64,000 bases of DNA from the NCBI GenBank assembly GCA_963797475.1, contig CAWCPR010000003.1, forward strand, positions 868,001 through 932,000, written 5' to 3'. Position 1 is the first letter of the stretch, and each line of letters opens with the position of its first letter. Origin of the DNA: CAWCPR01 sp963797475 (GTDB lineage Bacteria > Chloroflexota > Anaerolineae > Anaerolineales > UBA4823). Below are positions 8,969 to 17,684 of the stretch, in pieces. A model generated the notes under the pieces. That model ran no database searches. It saw nothing but the letters and a program-made list of their open reading frames with translations, and had not been told where the DNA came from. The position numbers and the translations under genes are program-made.

Positions 8969-11900
8969 CTACACAGGACGAGAGTATTTCTGCCAGGCCG
9001 CTAATATCTCCCGGTTCACCCTGATATTTTCCAGGAAAGCATTACGAGCGCTCTGATCCTGGATGTTGGCTGCGTGAGCCTGGAGCAAATCATATGCGGT
9101 TTGCAATATCTCCCGGGCACGCGGGTCGCCGGTCTGCTCAAGCACCTTGTAACAGATCAGGTAGACCCGCATGGGCTCATCTGTGCCTTCAAGCGAACCG
9201 TTGCTATCTAAAAAGGCCAAAATGTCGTTCAGGCGCGCTCGAGCCGTGGAAAGATCGCCCGCATCCAAAGCCGTCTGAGCCAGGCCAGCCAACGGTTCCG
9301 TCGCCAGGAGAGGCTGGTCAAACTTCTCGCGGATGTCGAGCGCTTCCTGGTAGGCTGTCGCAGCCGCCTCAATCTCTCCCTGGGCCAACCGGCAGTGACC
9401 GATGTAAGTCGAGGCCCAGGCCTCGCTGGAGGGCTCCCGAATACGGCGAGCGAGAGCCTGGCCTTGCAAAGCGTAATTTAAGGCCGTTTCGTAATCCTCT
9501 AAAGCGCCGTTATATGAACTGAGATTGATGAGGGCGTAAGCTTCACTGTAAGGGTCTCCAACCTGGCGTGCAATTTGTAGGTTTTGTTCTGCATAAGCGC
9601 GCGCTTTCTCGTACTCCCCCATGATGCCGGATATCCAGCCAAGATTGCCCAGTATGAGGCCCTCGCCTGAACGCTTGCCAATCTCCCGCGCCAGGGCGAG
9701 CGACTGCTCGTAGTAGTTTTTCGCGGCCGTGAAATCCCCTTGATAACCAGCGACGCTTCCAAGGTTGGCAAGCGGCATGGATTGTGCCAACAGATTGCCA
9801 CCCTCCTGAGCCAGGTTGAGGCTTCGTTCGAAGCAGCTGCGCGCCTGCGCTAAATTTCTTTGTTCCAAAGCGAGCATGCCAAGGGAGTTGATCAGTCGGC
9901 TCTCGTTCAACCGGTCATTGGATGCGCGGGCGAGCTCCAGGCCCTTCTCAATATGTTCGGTTGCAAGCTCAGGTTTATTTTGTCGATTAAAGGAGGAAGC
10001 AGCGATGCTGTAAGCACCAATTGCGATTTCCACCTGGTCGGTATCTATTGCCATGGAGATGGTCTGCCGGGCTGCCTCAATGGCTTGTTGAAAATCGCCC
10101 CTATCGAAAAAAAGTTGGCATTGCCGTAAGGAGACATACGCCTTTTTGTCAATTTCTTCCAAAGTCAGGGCCAACTGCTGCATACCAGCCAGATCCTGCT
10201 CCCGTTTTTCCGAATCGCCCAACAACTCGTAGATCGCCAGGCGGGCGTTTAATAATTCAAAGCGTGCATCCAGGTCATTGTCTGGCGTCAAAGAGAGCGC
10301 CTTGTTGTAATATTGGAGCGCCGGTTGGTTCTGGTAAACCTGCCGGGCCGCGTCTCCGGCCAATTTCAAATATTTTCGGGCTTTGTCAACCAATCCGGCG
10401 CGTTCAGAATGATAAGCCAGCTCTCCATACTGCGAGCTCAGGCGATCAGCGTACACCTCTTCGATGGCTTCTACCGCCAGGGAATGCAGCGCCTGCCGGC
10501 GGGCGCGCAGCTGCATGCGATAGGCAGTATCTCTCAGGAGAGCGTGCTTGAACAGGTAGCGGATCTCGCTGAGCGTTACCCAAATTGATGACTGCTCGGC
10601 TTGAGCCAGCCGGCTCGGAAGCTCTTCCCGCTCATCCAGCATTAGTTCTAGAAGACACACTTCGAACTCCCGGCCTAACACGGAAGCAGTCTGTACCACT
10701 TCTTTCACCTCCTGCGCCAGGCGATCGAGCCTCGCCACAAGGACAGCGCGGACGTCCATTGGCAGAGGCGCTTGCTGTTCCATGACTTTCCAGCCATCTT
10801 CGTCTTGATACAAAAGCCCTTCTTCTTTTAAATAACGCAAAATCTGTTCGGCAAAGAAGGGGTTGCCGTCCGAGCGTTCCACCAGCAAATCCAGCAGCTT
10901 TTCTCCTGCCCGGCCCGGTAATTGTCCCTCGGCCAGCACAGCCAGAGCATCCCGGTTCAGCTTTCCAAGATCGATCTGCCGGTAAGAAAAGCCTTCCAGT
11001 GGCAGCCCGGAGCCTTCGAAACGGGCGGTCGCCAACACAGCAATGGGCGGCGTCCTGTCCTCCTCGGCGGTTAATACTCGCAGCAAATGCGCCAGGAAAG
11101 CCTGCGAATCGACATCCAGCCAGTGAATATCTTCCAGAAAAAGGATAATCGGGTTTAGACGGCTTTCAGCCAGTAACAGGCTTGTCAGACCGATAAATGT
11201 ATTTTCATAACGGCCTTGGGCGTCGATTTGTTCGTAAAGCGAGTCGGGCCAGTACAGGTCGACCAGCGCCCCTAAGAACGAACGCGTGCGATCCAGCTCA
11301 TCGGCCAGTTGGTTGTCTGGGCTGGCGGAAATTAACTCATCCAGCCTGCGATTAAAGCTGCGTTTATTGCGCGCTTCAACCTGAGTGGCGGATACGCCGA
11401 AATAGTTCCGTAACCAGTAACGGAATGGATTGAGCGATTGGCGCAGAATCTCATCCGTCTGCGCCAGGAATACCCCGAATTTTACCGGAGCGTTCACAAG
11501 AAGATCACGCAGGAATTCATACACCAGCCGGCTTTTGCCCATACCCGGCTCTCCCCAGACCACCAACACTCCGGGAAACTCCCCCTTAAATACTGGCTGG
11601 ACGAAATTCGCCAATTCCTGTATTTCATCCTCTCGGCTAACCAGCCTGCCCTCGAATCCCAGTTCCACCCTCTCCTTGCGCTCGTACAGGTTGTAAACCT
11701 TTTGCGGTCTGGAAAAGCCCTTAAAACGCATCTCACCAACGAAATCCAGGTCGAAATGACCCTTGACCTGGCGGGCGATATTCTCATCCACCCAGATTTC
11801 GCCGCGCGGCGCAGCAGTCATAAAGCGCGCCGCAAGGTTCACGCCGCGCCCGAAAGTGGTGTATTCCTCCCTCAGTTCACTGCCGACAAATCCGGCGTGG

Positions 11901-12883
11901 GCCACCTGGTAAGTCAGGCCGCCATTGATCGGTATGGCCGTCCGCATCTGTAGATCCAGGAGAAAATCCAGAGCTCTTTCGATATCGTTCTCATGCGCAA
12001 CTGGCGCTCCCCAAAACAGCAGCAAGTGCGAGCCCTTATCGCCAAAGTCAAGCCCATTGAGCACGCCGCCATAGCGCTCCTGGAGCTCGAACAGGGTTTG
12101 CATGAAAATCTCTAACTGCGATTGGGTGCGCACGGTGGGCAGGTTGATGAACAGGTTGATCACCTGGCGGAATTCGCCGCTGAAGCGCTGAACAGCCAGA
12201 TTATTTGGGAAGAACAGGTTCATCAGGCTCAGGTCCGGGGTGGGCAAGGTCACCGGCTGAGCAGTCGGCAAAGCGGCATTTACGGCTGTGACCCGCTGGT
12301 AGCCGTCCACCGGGTCGGCTGTGACCAGGCCTTGAATCCGGCCAAACAAGTCCGCATCCAGGATGATCTCGCCCGAATTGGCGTGGTGCTCGGCTTCAGC
12401 GCAGCCATCCACCGCGCTGCCCTGGAAATAATAGGCTGCCCGGCGGCCGTCTTTTGCGTTGACGATGCCCCAGGTTACTTCCCCGGCTGCCATACCCACC
12501 TTGGTAAAGATAGTAAAGTTTCCATAGGACGTGGAGTAGTGGCCCTTCGCAGCGGCGTTCTGCTGGATGCCCCAGGCCGCCGCCAGGGCTCGCTGGCAGC
12601 CATCCCCGCCGCGTTCTTGAAGCGGGAAGAGCCCAGTAAAGCCGTCGCCAGCCATCGAGGCGATAAAACCGCCTTGCTCGTACACAGCCCGGATCTGCGG
12701 GCTAAAAGCTGCCCGGATGATCTGCGCCAGCACTTCAGCGCCATGCTGGCCGTGAGCCATCAAAGCATCGGTTATGGTTGAGAAACCCGAAACATCTACA
12801 AATAACCCCACTGCAGGGAAAACCCCCGTTTGCTTGCCAGATGCATAATTCTCCAAAATAAAGTGGGGCACGAGTTGGTGCAT
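8969..12883 (-). CDS. Giant nucleotidyl cyclase / STAND ATPase / TPR regulatory protein
   Basis: A 1304-residue cytoplasmic signalling protein. Residues about 20-200 form a class III cyclase homology domain with both metal-binding Asp candidates (LFVDVSGFS and MAGDGFTGLF). Residues about 225-400 form a second cyclase-like domain (TTFGRGVNLAARFM) in which the first metal motif is replaced by LFINLPTV, so it is probably non-catalytic. Residues about 420-690 are an AAA/STAND ATPase with Walker A WGEPGMGKSRLV and Walker B IILFLEDIHWLD. From about 800 to the end are at least ten TPR units (for example LGNLGWISGIMGEYEKARAY). The architecture is known from Chloroflexi and Actinobacteria; ligand and output are unknown. 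It may make cAMP/cGMP or only sense nucleotides. Confidence 0.88.
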   Translation of the reverse strand: MHQLVPHFILENYASGKQTGVFPAVGLFVDVSGFSTITDALMAHGQHGAEVLAQIIRAAFSPQIRAVYEQGGFIASMAGDGFTGLFPLQERGGDGCQRALAAAWGIQQNAAAKGHYSTSYGNFTIFTKVGMAAGEVTWGIVNAKDGRRAAYYFQGSAVDGCAEAEHHANSGEIILDADLFGRIQGLVTADPVDGYQRVTAVNAALPTAQPVTLPTPDLSLMNLFFPNNLAVQRFSGEFRQVINLFINLPTVRTQSQLEIFMQTLFELQERYGGVLNGLDFGDKGSHLLLFWGAPVAHENDIERALDFLLDLQMRTAIPINGGLTYQVAHAGFVGSELREEYTTFGRGVNLAARFMTAAPRGEIWVDENIARQVKGHFDLDFVGEMRFKGFSRPQKVYNLYERKERVELGFEGRLVSREDEIQELANFVQPVFKGEFPGVLVVWGEPGMGKSRLVYEFLRDLLVNAPVKFGVFLAQTDEILRQSLNPFRYWLRNYFGVSATQVEARNKRSFNRRLDELISASPDNQLADELDRTRSFLGALVDLYWPDSLYEQIDAQGRYENTFIGLTSLLLAESRLNPIILFLEDIHWLDVDSQAFLAHLLRVLTAEEDRTPPIAVLATARFEGSGLPLEGFSYRQIDLGKLNRDALAVLAEGQLPGRAGEKLLDLLVERSDGNPFFAEQILRYLKEEGLLYQDEDGWKVMEQQAPLPMDVRAVLVARLDRLAQEVKEVVQTASVLGREFEVCLLELMLDEREELPSRLAQAEQSSIWVTLSEIRYLFKHALLRDTAYRMQLRARRQALHSLAVEAIEEVYADRLSSQYGELAYHSERAGLVDKARKYLKLAGDAARQVYQNQPALQYYNKALSLTPDNDLDARFELLNARLAIYELLGDSEKREQDLAGMQQLALTLEEIDKKAYVSLRQCQLFFDRGDFQQAIEAARQTISMAIDTDQVEIAIGAYSIAASSFNRQNKPELATEHIEKGLELARASNDRLNESRLINSLGMLALEQRNLAQARSCFERSLNLAQEGGNLLAQSMPLANLGSVAGYQGDFTAAKNYYEQSLALAREIGKRSGEGLILGNLGWISGIMGEYEKARAYAEQNLQIARQVGDPYSEAYALINLSSYNGALEDYETALNYALQGQALARRIREPSSEAWASTYIGHCRLAQGEIEAAATAYQEALDIREKFDQPLLATEPLAGLAQTALDAGDLSTARARLNDILAFLDSNGSLEGTDEPMRVYLICYKVLEQTGDPRAREILQTAYDLLQAHAANIQDQSARNAFLENIRVNREILAAWQKYSRPV

Positions 12884-12914
12884 ACGCTATCCGTTGACAA
12901 AGTTTATCATAAGA

Positions 12915-13751
12915 TTAAGGCCAGGGGATATTTACTGGATCGGAATATCCATGTTTATCCACTGTGTAAAGCTTCCCGCCGGATTCCACGGAACAGCCGC
13001 CCTCATCGCTGAAGGCGTAAGAATTATCGCCGGTCTGCACGGCTACCGCCAAAAGCTGGCTGTTCTGGCAAATTGTCGCCTCGATCAAGTAGCCGCGGTC
13101 ATCGTCCTGGGTCATATTGACTCGATTCCAGGATATGGTCACCTGATCGCTATCCCGGTCTGCCTGAACGTCTCCTGGGGGGCCATAAAAGTTTGAATGT
13201 GGCAGTTGTGTGGTCACAACCGGGACCCTGGTAAGATCGCCTTCTACTTCCAGCACGGAGGCGGCCGCCCAACAATGACGGTCCAGATTTTCAGGTTTTA
13301 CCCACAGCCAGTTCGAGGAATAACTCCGTCCGTCTATCTGAACACGGTCGCCCTCATACAAACCATGCGAATAAAGGTAAGCCGTCCCAGGACCATAGCG
13401 GCAGAAGGCCTGCATTCGGGCAGCAGCTTGCGGGCGCTCGATCGTGGGCGTCAGAGAGATCGTTGGCGTCGGCGTAATACTGGGGGTTAAGGTTTGAGTC
13501 GCTGTTTTCGAAGCGGTAGGCGAAACGGTTTGGGTGGGGGTAGGGCTGGGAGCGGCGGTTTCAGTCGGGTCCGGCGATGGCGTGGGCAAGAAGGCGCTGA
13601 ATGCAGTTGCGTCTGGAGTGACCTGGAATTTAGCTTCAGGGGAGACGCTCCCGGGCTGAGGCAGGTTGCATGCTTCCAGTGCGAATAAAACGACAAAAAC
13701 GATCCAGGCGAATGTTTTTATCGTACGAGCTTTTAAGCCATTCAAAAGCAA
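12915..13751 (-). CDS. Lipoprotein with Thr/Pro-rich linker, SH3-like and fibronectin-like domains
   Basis: A 278-residue exported protein. A hydrophobic signal (TFAWIVFVVLFALEAC) ends in a plausible lipobox with Cys28. A linker of about 70 residues rich in Thr, Pro and Ser (PTPSPDPTETAAPSPTPT) crosses the envelope. Residues about 113-170 look like a bacterial SH3 domain (CRYGPGTAYLYSHGLYEGDR, then WLWVKPENL and CWAAASVLEV). The C-terminal 90 residues fit a beta-sandwich (DQVTISWNRVNMTQDDDRGYL), like fibronectin type III. Such modular cell-surface lipoproteins are common in Anaerolineae. It lies 31 bases upstream of the cyclase gene on the same strand, so it may be transcribed with it. Confidence 0.8.
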   Translation of the reverse strand: MLLNGLKARTIKTFAWIVFVVLFALEACNLPQPGSVSPEAKFQVTPDATAFSAFLPTPSPDPTETAAPSPTPTQTVSPTASKTATQTLTPSITPTPTISLTPTIERPQAAARMQAFCRYGPGTAYLYSHGLYEGDRVQIDGRSYSSNWLWVKPENLDRHCWAAASVLEVEGDLTRVPVVTTQLPHSNFYGPPGDVQADRDSDQVTISWNRVNMTQDDDRGYLIEATICQNSQLLAVAVQTGDNSYAFSDEGGCSVESGGKLYTVDKHGYSDPVNIPWP

Positions 13752-13810
13752 TCTCCGTAATCCGCCTTGAAAAGCCTCAAGTTTTTTAACGCGCTGCCGA
13801 TAACAGAGAT

Positions 13811-14017
13811 ATGAATGTTTCTACGGATTCCTTTTCCAACAGCCTGGCGTCGCTGGCCAGCTCGATGGCGAGCGAAAATGTTCAAACCCAGGTCGCGGTA
13901 GCGGTCATGAAGCAGGTCCAGAAGAGCCAGGAGATCCAGGCAGCCGGGTTGATCAAAATGATCAACAATACGCCTTCTCTGGATGGAACCGGACGGATCA
14001 TCGACGTTTCCGTATAA
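13811..14017 (+). CDS. YjfB-like putative motility-associated small protein
   Basis: A 68-residue helical protein that fits the YjfB/PF14070 pattern: an N-terminal Ser/Ala-rich helix (SLASLASSMASENVQ), the conserved core QTQVAVAVMKQVQKSQEIQA, AAGLIKMIN, then a short Pro-Ser loop and a final strand GRIIDVSV. In Bacillus relatives it belongs to the motility regulon; its biochemical role is unknown. It is divergent from the lipoprotein gene, 59 bases apart. No flagellar gene is in the window, but chemotaxis genes occur at 57-60 kb. Confidence 0.7.
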   Translation: MNVSTDSFSNSLASLASSMASENVQTQVAVAVMKQVQKSQEIQAAGLIKMINNTPSLDGTGRIIDVSV

Positions 14018-14024
14018 ATTCAAT

Positions 14025-14714
14025 TCACTTATCCGTACGCCACTGGTCTGCTTTGGGATCCCAGAACGGTCCTTCTAAACCAATCGCCGCGAATATCCCT
14101 GCCATCTCGTCCGGGGCGGGCCGGCGCGAGTCCACTGACAAACGATTCCCGTACCAGGTCACCGCCAGGTGCCAGAGCTGCTGCAGGTTGATTAAAGGCC
14201 GCACGGGCATCCCGCGCACCGCACACCACTGCCTGACCGTATCTTCCGACCGGAAGATAAGCATGGTCGCTCAGGTATACAGGATATCTTCCCACCAGCG
14301 GGCAGCCGGGATGGCGAAATGGATCACACACGGCTGGGCGCTGGGCGCCTCATCCCGGACTTCCAACCTGATCGCCTCGCCGGTATGCCCGTCGGACGCC
14401 TCTACGACCGCGTCTGCATGCAAAGCAGCCGCAATCCCCAGCGCGTCCCAGGCGCAGTTCGCGTAATAGTCCAGGGCGTGCACACGGACGCGGAACGGCG
14501 TCTCAACACCGGAGAAAGGCGGCGCCATCCGGATCCGGGATGGATCGCCCGGCTCCGGGACGAGCAACCGTTTTTTGTGAAGACTCTCGAAAGCGGTTTC
14601 AACCTCCCCGAGCGGCGCGGCAAGCGCCTGGGCGACAGCAAATGTAGTGGGAGCCTGCGCCGTCCGGGCGATGGTCTCGTAGATATTCATCTTGACGGTA
14701 GTCTCGAAATCCAT
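14025..14714 (-). CDS. MerB (alkylmercury lyase)-like protein, candidate selenoprotein with in-frame UGA
   Basis: Two abutting open stretches, 147 and 79 codons, are in the same frame and separated only by a UGA at 14271-14273. Read through, they give a 229-residue protein with a winged-helix-like N-terminus (residues 1-75) and a MerB-like catalytic half. YYANCAWDALG supplies the equivalents of MerB Cys96 and Asp99 (C-x-x-D). The second essential MerB cysteine (Cys159) falls in ARWWEDILYT-UGA-ATMLIFRSED, exactly at the UGA. Everything after the UGA keeps a coherent sequence (LQQLWHLAVTWYGNRL, FAAIGLEGPFW) with no other stop. The AUG four codons later has no ribosome site. A SECIS-like hairpin follows the UGA. 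MerB cleaves carbon-mercury bonds; selenium in place of sulphur would bind mercury more tightly. The alternative is a Cys-to-stop mutation. AAGGAG precedes the ATG at 14714. Confidence 0.78.
14241..14258 (-). promoter_or_regulatory. SECIS-like hairpin immediately downstream of the UGA
   Basis: On the minus strand ATCTTCC pairs perfectly with GGAAGAT (7 bp) around a GGTC tetraloop at 14248-14251. The loop begins 19 bases after the UGA. Bacterial SECIS elements need a stem-loop with G in the first loop positions about 16-37 bases after the UGA, and the E. coli fdhF element has this same GGUC apical loop. The stem also encodes the conserved IFRSED residues, so part of the pairing could be due to protein constraint. 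Confidence 0.7.
14271..14273 (-). other. Candidate selenocysteine codon (UGA)
   Basis: UGA is codon 148 of the MerB-like gene, between Thr147 and Ala149. The position corresponds to catalytic Cys159 of plasmid MerB (F-C-x-x-V-H-F-F there, Y-T-U-x-T-M-L-I-F here). One base change separates it from either Cys codon, so a nonsense mutation must be excluded. Confidence 0.72.
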
Positions 14715-14785
14715 CCGCGTTTCTCCTTAAGAGTCGCATTAATCGGACCTGGCGCTCGGAGTATCGGGCGTGAGTGTGCGCTGCC

Positions 14786-16255
14786 TCAACAATGCAAGCG
14801 TGGCTTAAGCTCACCAGCATCCACGAATGTATCCAGAAAGACTTTAGCCATTTCAACAAAACGATAGACGTCGCTGAAGTTCGTTACCAGGCCGAGCGAA
14901 ACGCGCAGCGCCCCCGAACTGGGCAACCCAAGCGCATCCAGGTAGCCATCGTAGCTCAGCCTCTCCCCGCTCTCGAAACCGCCAACCATCACGTCTTTCG
15001 GCAGGTCGAAGGCGATTTCGCTGGCGCCCGGGTTGCAAAAACATCCCGCCCGAATGGAGATGGCCCGCTGCATAGCGATTTGCTCGATGATGCGCTCATC
15101 GATCACATTGCCATCCGGGTTGAGAAAATTGAGCGCGATGATACCGCCGCGCCCGCGGGTATCTTCCGGCCCGTACAACCGGACCAGCGGCTGCCCATTT
15201 TGGTGATGCAGGCCGCGCAAGGCCTCCAGCAGCCAGCCGGTCAGGCACATCACCCGCTCATGGATAAGATCGATCCCCACCTGCTGGAGGTGGCGCAAAC
15301 CAATCTCAACGGCCGGGATATCCAGGTAATTCACGGTGCCGTCTTCGAAGGCTGCCTCGCCGTCCGCCAGGTGGTGGGCGTCTCCCTGCACCGTCACGGC
15401 GAACACGGCGCCGCCGGCAAACCAGGGGCGCTCCAGCTTCGCCAGGGCAGATTTTCTGACGATCAAGCAGCCCAAGCCGGAGGGGTAGCCAAACATCTTA
15501 TAGAAAGAGATGGGCACGAAATCCGGGTGCCAGCGGCTCAGATCAAGCCGGCTTGTGGCGACGAAAGCGGCGCAGTCAGCGATCACGTCCCAGCCCAGGG
15601 CCTGGGCGCGCTCGATCCACTCCAGTGGGTACTGCACGCCGGAAAAATTGGATTGCGCCGGGAAAGCAAACAGATTATTGGCGCCTGGGTCGGCCTGTTC
15701 CAAATGTTTCATGAGCGCTTCTTCGTCCAGGCGCAGATCCCCTGGCGTGACCGGCAAATAGGTGCGCTGGGCGCCGCGGGCGCGGGCGAACTCACGAATG
15801 CCATTTACCGAGTTGTGATTATCGAACGTGATCAGAAGGCGCGCATCCCGATCGAATGGGTAAGCCTCGCCCACCAGCTTGAGCGCGCCGCTGGCGTTTG
15901 GCGTAAAGATTACGAAATACTCGTCCGGCGATGCATTGAAAAATTCCAGAACGTAGCGCCGGGCGTGCTCGACCTTTTCCGTTGCCAGCAGAGAGGTGGG
16001 ATTGATCGAGTGCGGGTTGCCAAACACGGAATCAACCAGCATTTGCTGGTGCTCAAGCACTTGCAACTCGGCGTACAGGCCGCCGCCGGTGTAGTCCAGA
16101 TATACATGGCCTAAGCGGTCCAGTCGCGCATACTGGCGGAGGCGCAGATCGTCCAGCGCCAGGGTGGTCTCGTAGGATGGATAAGCCTGCATGAAGGCAG
16201 ACTGGGCGGCATCCAGGTCCAGAGTATCAATAGAAATTTGAATATCCGTTGACAT
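14786..16255 (-). CDS. Class V PLP-dependent aminotransferase-fold enzyme (cysteine desulfurase / MOCOS N-terminal-like)
   Basis: A 489-residue PLP enzyme. YLDYTGGGLYAELQVLEH and GNPHSINPTS at the N-terminus and IRAGCFCNPGASE near residue 390 match the molybdenum-cofactor-sulfurase / cysteine-desulfurase branch. ADCAAFVATSRLDLSRWHPDF and SFYKMFGYPSGLG hold the PLP Asp and the Schiff-base Lys (in SFYKMFGYP). The Cys of GCFCNPG is the expected persulfide or selenide-handling cysteine. It lies 71 bases upstream of the MerB-like gene on the same strand, so they are probably one operon, and a role in sulphur or selenium donation next to a selenoprotein is tempting but only inferred. AGGAGG precedes the ATG. 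Isopenicillin-N-epimerase-like activity is an alternative. Confidence 0.85.
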   Translation of the reverse strand: MSTDIQISIDTLDLDAAQSAFMQAYPSYETTLALDDLRLRQYARLDRLGHVYLDYTGGGLYAELQVLEHQQMLVDSVFGNPHSINPTSLLATEKVEHARRYVLEFFNASPDEYFVIFTPNASGALKLVGEAYPFDRDARLLITFDNHNSVNGIREFARARGAQRTYLPVTPGDLRLDEEALMKHLEQADPGANNLFAFPAQSNFSGVQYPLEWIERAQALGWDVIADCAAFVATSRLDLSRWHPDFVPISFYKMFGYPSGLGCLIVRKSALAKLERPWFAGGAVFAVTVQGDAHHLADGEAAFEDGTVNYLDIPAVEIGLRHLQQVGIDLIHERVMCLTGWLLEALRGLHHQNGQPLVRLYGPEDTRGRGGIIALNFLNPDGNVIDERIIEQIAMQRAISIRAGCFCNPGASEIAFDLPKDVMVGGFESGERLSYDGYLDALGLPSSGALRVSLGLVTNFSDVYRFVEMAKVFLDTFVDAGELKPRLHC

Positions 16256-16517
16256 GCTTCCTCCTGGTGGTTCTCGTTGGTCGCTCTATGATCGTTAGAT
16301 TTTAACCCTTTATCATCATCCTTTCCAGCGCTCGATTTTTCGCGTTGAACGCTTGAGCTAGGGGAAAAGCGTCTCCTGAAGGGCCGGCTCCTCTCCGGCT
16401 CGATATTGGCCGCCAGGTCTTCGCCGCTGGTAATGGCGGCCTGGCTGCCTCGCCCGGTATAGTCGATCGCCTCCACATAATAGACAAAACAGGGTTAAAT
16501 TCTCTCTGGCCGTTATC
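16256..16517 (-). other. Intergenic stretch with possible coding remnant
   Basis: Besides the promoter above, the minus strand holds a short open frame reading FVYYVEAIDYTGRGSQ near 16490-16440. This resembles the last strands of a fibronectin type III domain but lacks any start or continuation. I take it as a possible gene-end remnant. Confidence 0.25.
16299..16327 (-). promoter_or_regulatory. Candidate promoter of the PLP enzyme / MerB-like operon
   Basis: Reading the minus strand, TGGAAA (16322-16327) is followed after 17 bases by TAAAAT (16299-16304). The start codon is about 45 bases further. The -10 is good, the -35 weak. Confidence 0.35.
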
Positions 16518-17552
16518 TCAGCTTTTCTCCCTATAGGCCAGCGTCTCCGGCAGGTTGAAGAACGGGAGCAAGCCTGGGTCCCTGAATGTCGTGATGTCCA
16601 GTATCCGGTCCCCGGCAATCGTCAGGACCTGGATACCGTAACTGGCGTAGGTTCCCTCTGCCTCGTTCAACCGGTACAACCCAAAGCCAGGCTGAGCATT
16701 TGCCCGTGTGGGCAGCAGCCGCCAGCGCCCGGCAGCCCGCCCGCTTAAAATGGTGTTGCCCACCAACTCGGCTATATCGTTGCGGCCGCGATACCACGCT
16801 GGGGTCGGCGGCATGCTGAAGGCGCTTTCATCCTGGAGTAAAGACACCAGCCCATCGACATCGGCGTTTTCCCAGGCGAGCACGTAGCGGTCCAGCAGCC
16901 GGCGCAGTTCTTCATCGCTGACCTGTGCGACCATGGAATCGCGTTGCAGGGTTGGATAATGCGCCGTCAGGGTGAGGCGGGCCCGGTGAAGGGCGCTTTT
17001 GACCGCCGGGACGGTCTGCCCCAAGATGTCGGCCACTTCATTCGCCCGCCAACCGAGCACATCTCGCAAGATCAGCACGGCGCGCTGGCGCGGCGGCAGC
17101 AGTTGCAGCGACGTCAGGAAAGCCAGGCGGATGCTCTCGCTCAATGTGTATCTGGCTTCCGGGTTGGTTTCCGGCGGCGCTGGAAGGTCAGTGGGATACG
17201 GCTCCAACCAGACCGGTTCGTTTACGGAAGCCGGGATGCCGTGTTCAAACGTCGACGACTTCTCCCGGCTTACAGGCAGGAGGCGGCGAGGTCTTTGACG
17301 GAGCGAATCAATACATAGATTGGTGGCGATTTTGTACAGCCAGGCGCGCAGCTTCGGGCCGCCTTCAAACATACCGCGGTGCGTCCAGGCCCGCCAAAAA
17401 GTTTCCTGAACCATGTCCTCCGCTTCATGAATAGAGCCCACCATGCGATAACAATGGCCGCGCAGCTCGCCGCGGTAGGACTCCGTCAAATCCGCGAACT
17501 GGTGTTGGTCCATTTCTCGCAAGTTAGCAGGAGATGGATTCAGTTCAATCAT
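16518..17552 (-). CDS. ECF sigma factor with C-terminal SnoaL/NTF2-like domain
   Basis: A 344-residue extracytoplasmic-function sigma factor of the long type. Region 2 is at about residues 20-90 (RGHCYRMVGSIHEAEDMVQETFWRAW, then LRAWLYKIATNLCID). Region 4 is at about 145-205 (LPPRQRAVLILRDVLGWRANEV, VPAVKSALHRAR). After residue 215 a SnoaL-like fold follows (LLDRYVLAWENADVDGLVSLL; AWYRGRNDIAELV), which in this group acts as a built-in regulator or ligand sensor in place of a separate anti-sigma factor. GGGAGG stands five bases before the ATG at 17552; a GTG one codon upstream is possible. No anti-sigma gene is adjacent, in keeping with the fusion type. Confidence 0.88.
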   Translation of the reverse strand: MIELNPSPANLREMDQHQFADLTESYRGELRGHCYRMVGSIHEAEDMVQETFWRAWTHRGMFEGGPKLRAWLYKIATNLCIDSLRQRPRRLLPVSREKSSTFEHGIPASVNEPVWLEPYPTDLPAPPETNPEARYTLSESIRLAFLTSLQLLPPRQRAVLILRDVLGWRANEVADILGQTVPAVKSALHRARLTLTAHYPTLQRDSMVAQVSDEELRRLLDRYVLAWENADVDGLVSLLQDESAFSMPPTPAWYRGRNDIAELVGNTILSGRAAGRWRLLPTRANAQPGFGLYRLNEAEGTYASYGIQVLTIAGDRILDITTFRDPGLLPFFNLPETLAYREKS

Positions 17553-17684
17553 CACAGCCTCCCTTAGATTTTACCCGCAAAAACGCCCTAGGAGCGCATC
17601 TTTTGGCTTTGATTTTTCGTTATACTATTCAGAAAGTGGTAGTCATTTTTGGCTAAATTTGAACCGTAGGAGGACAGGACAACT

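Noticed and set aside
14025..14264. Independent 79-codon gene after the UGA
   Set aside because: It is in phase with the preceding MerB-like frame, has no ribosome site before its ATG and supplies the missing C-terminal part of the same protein.
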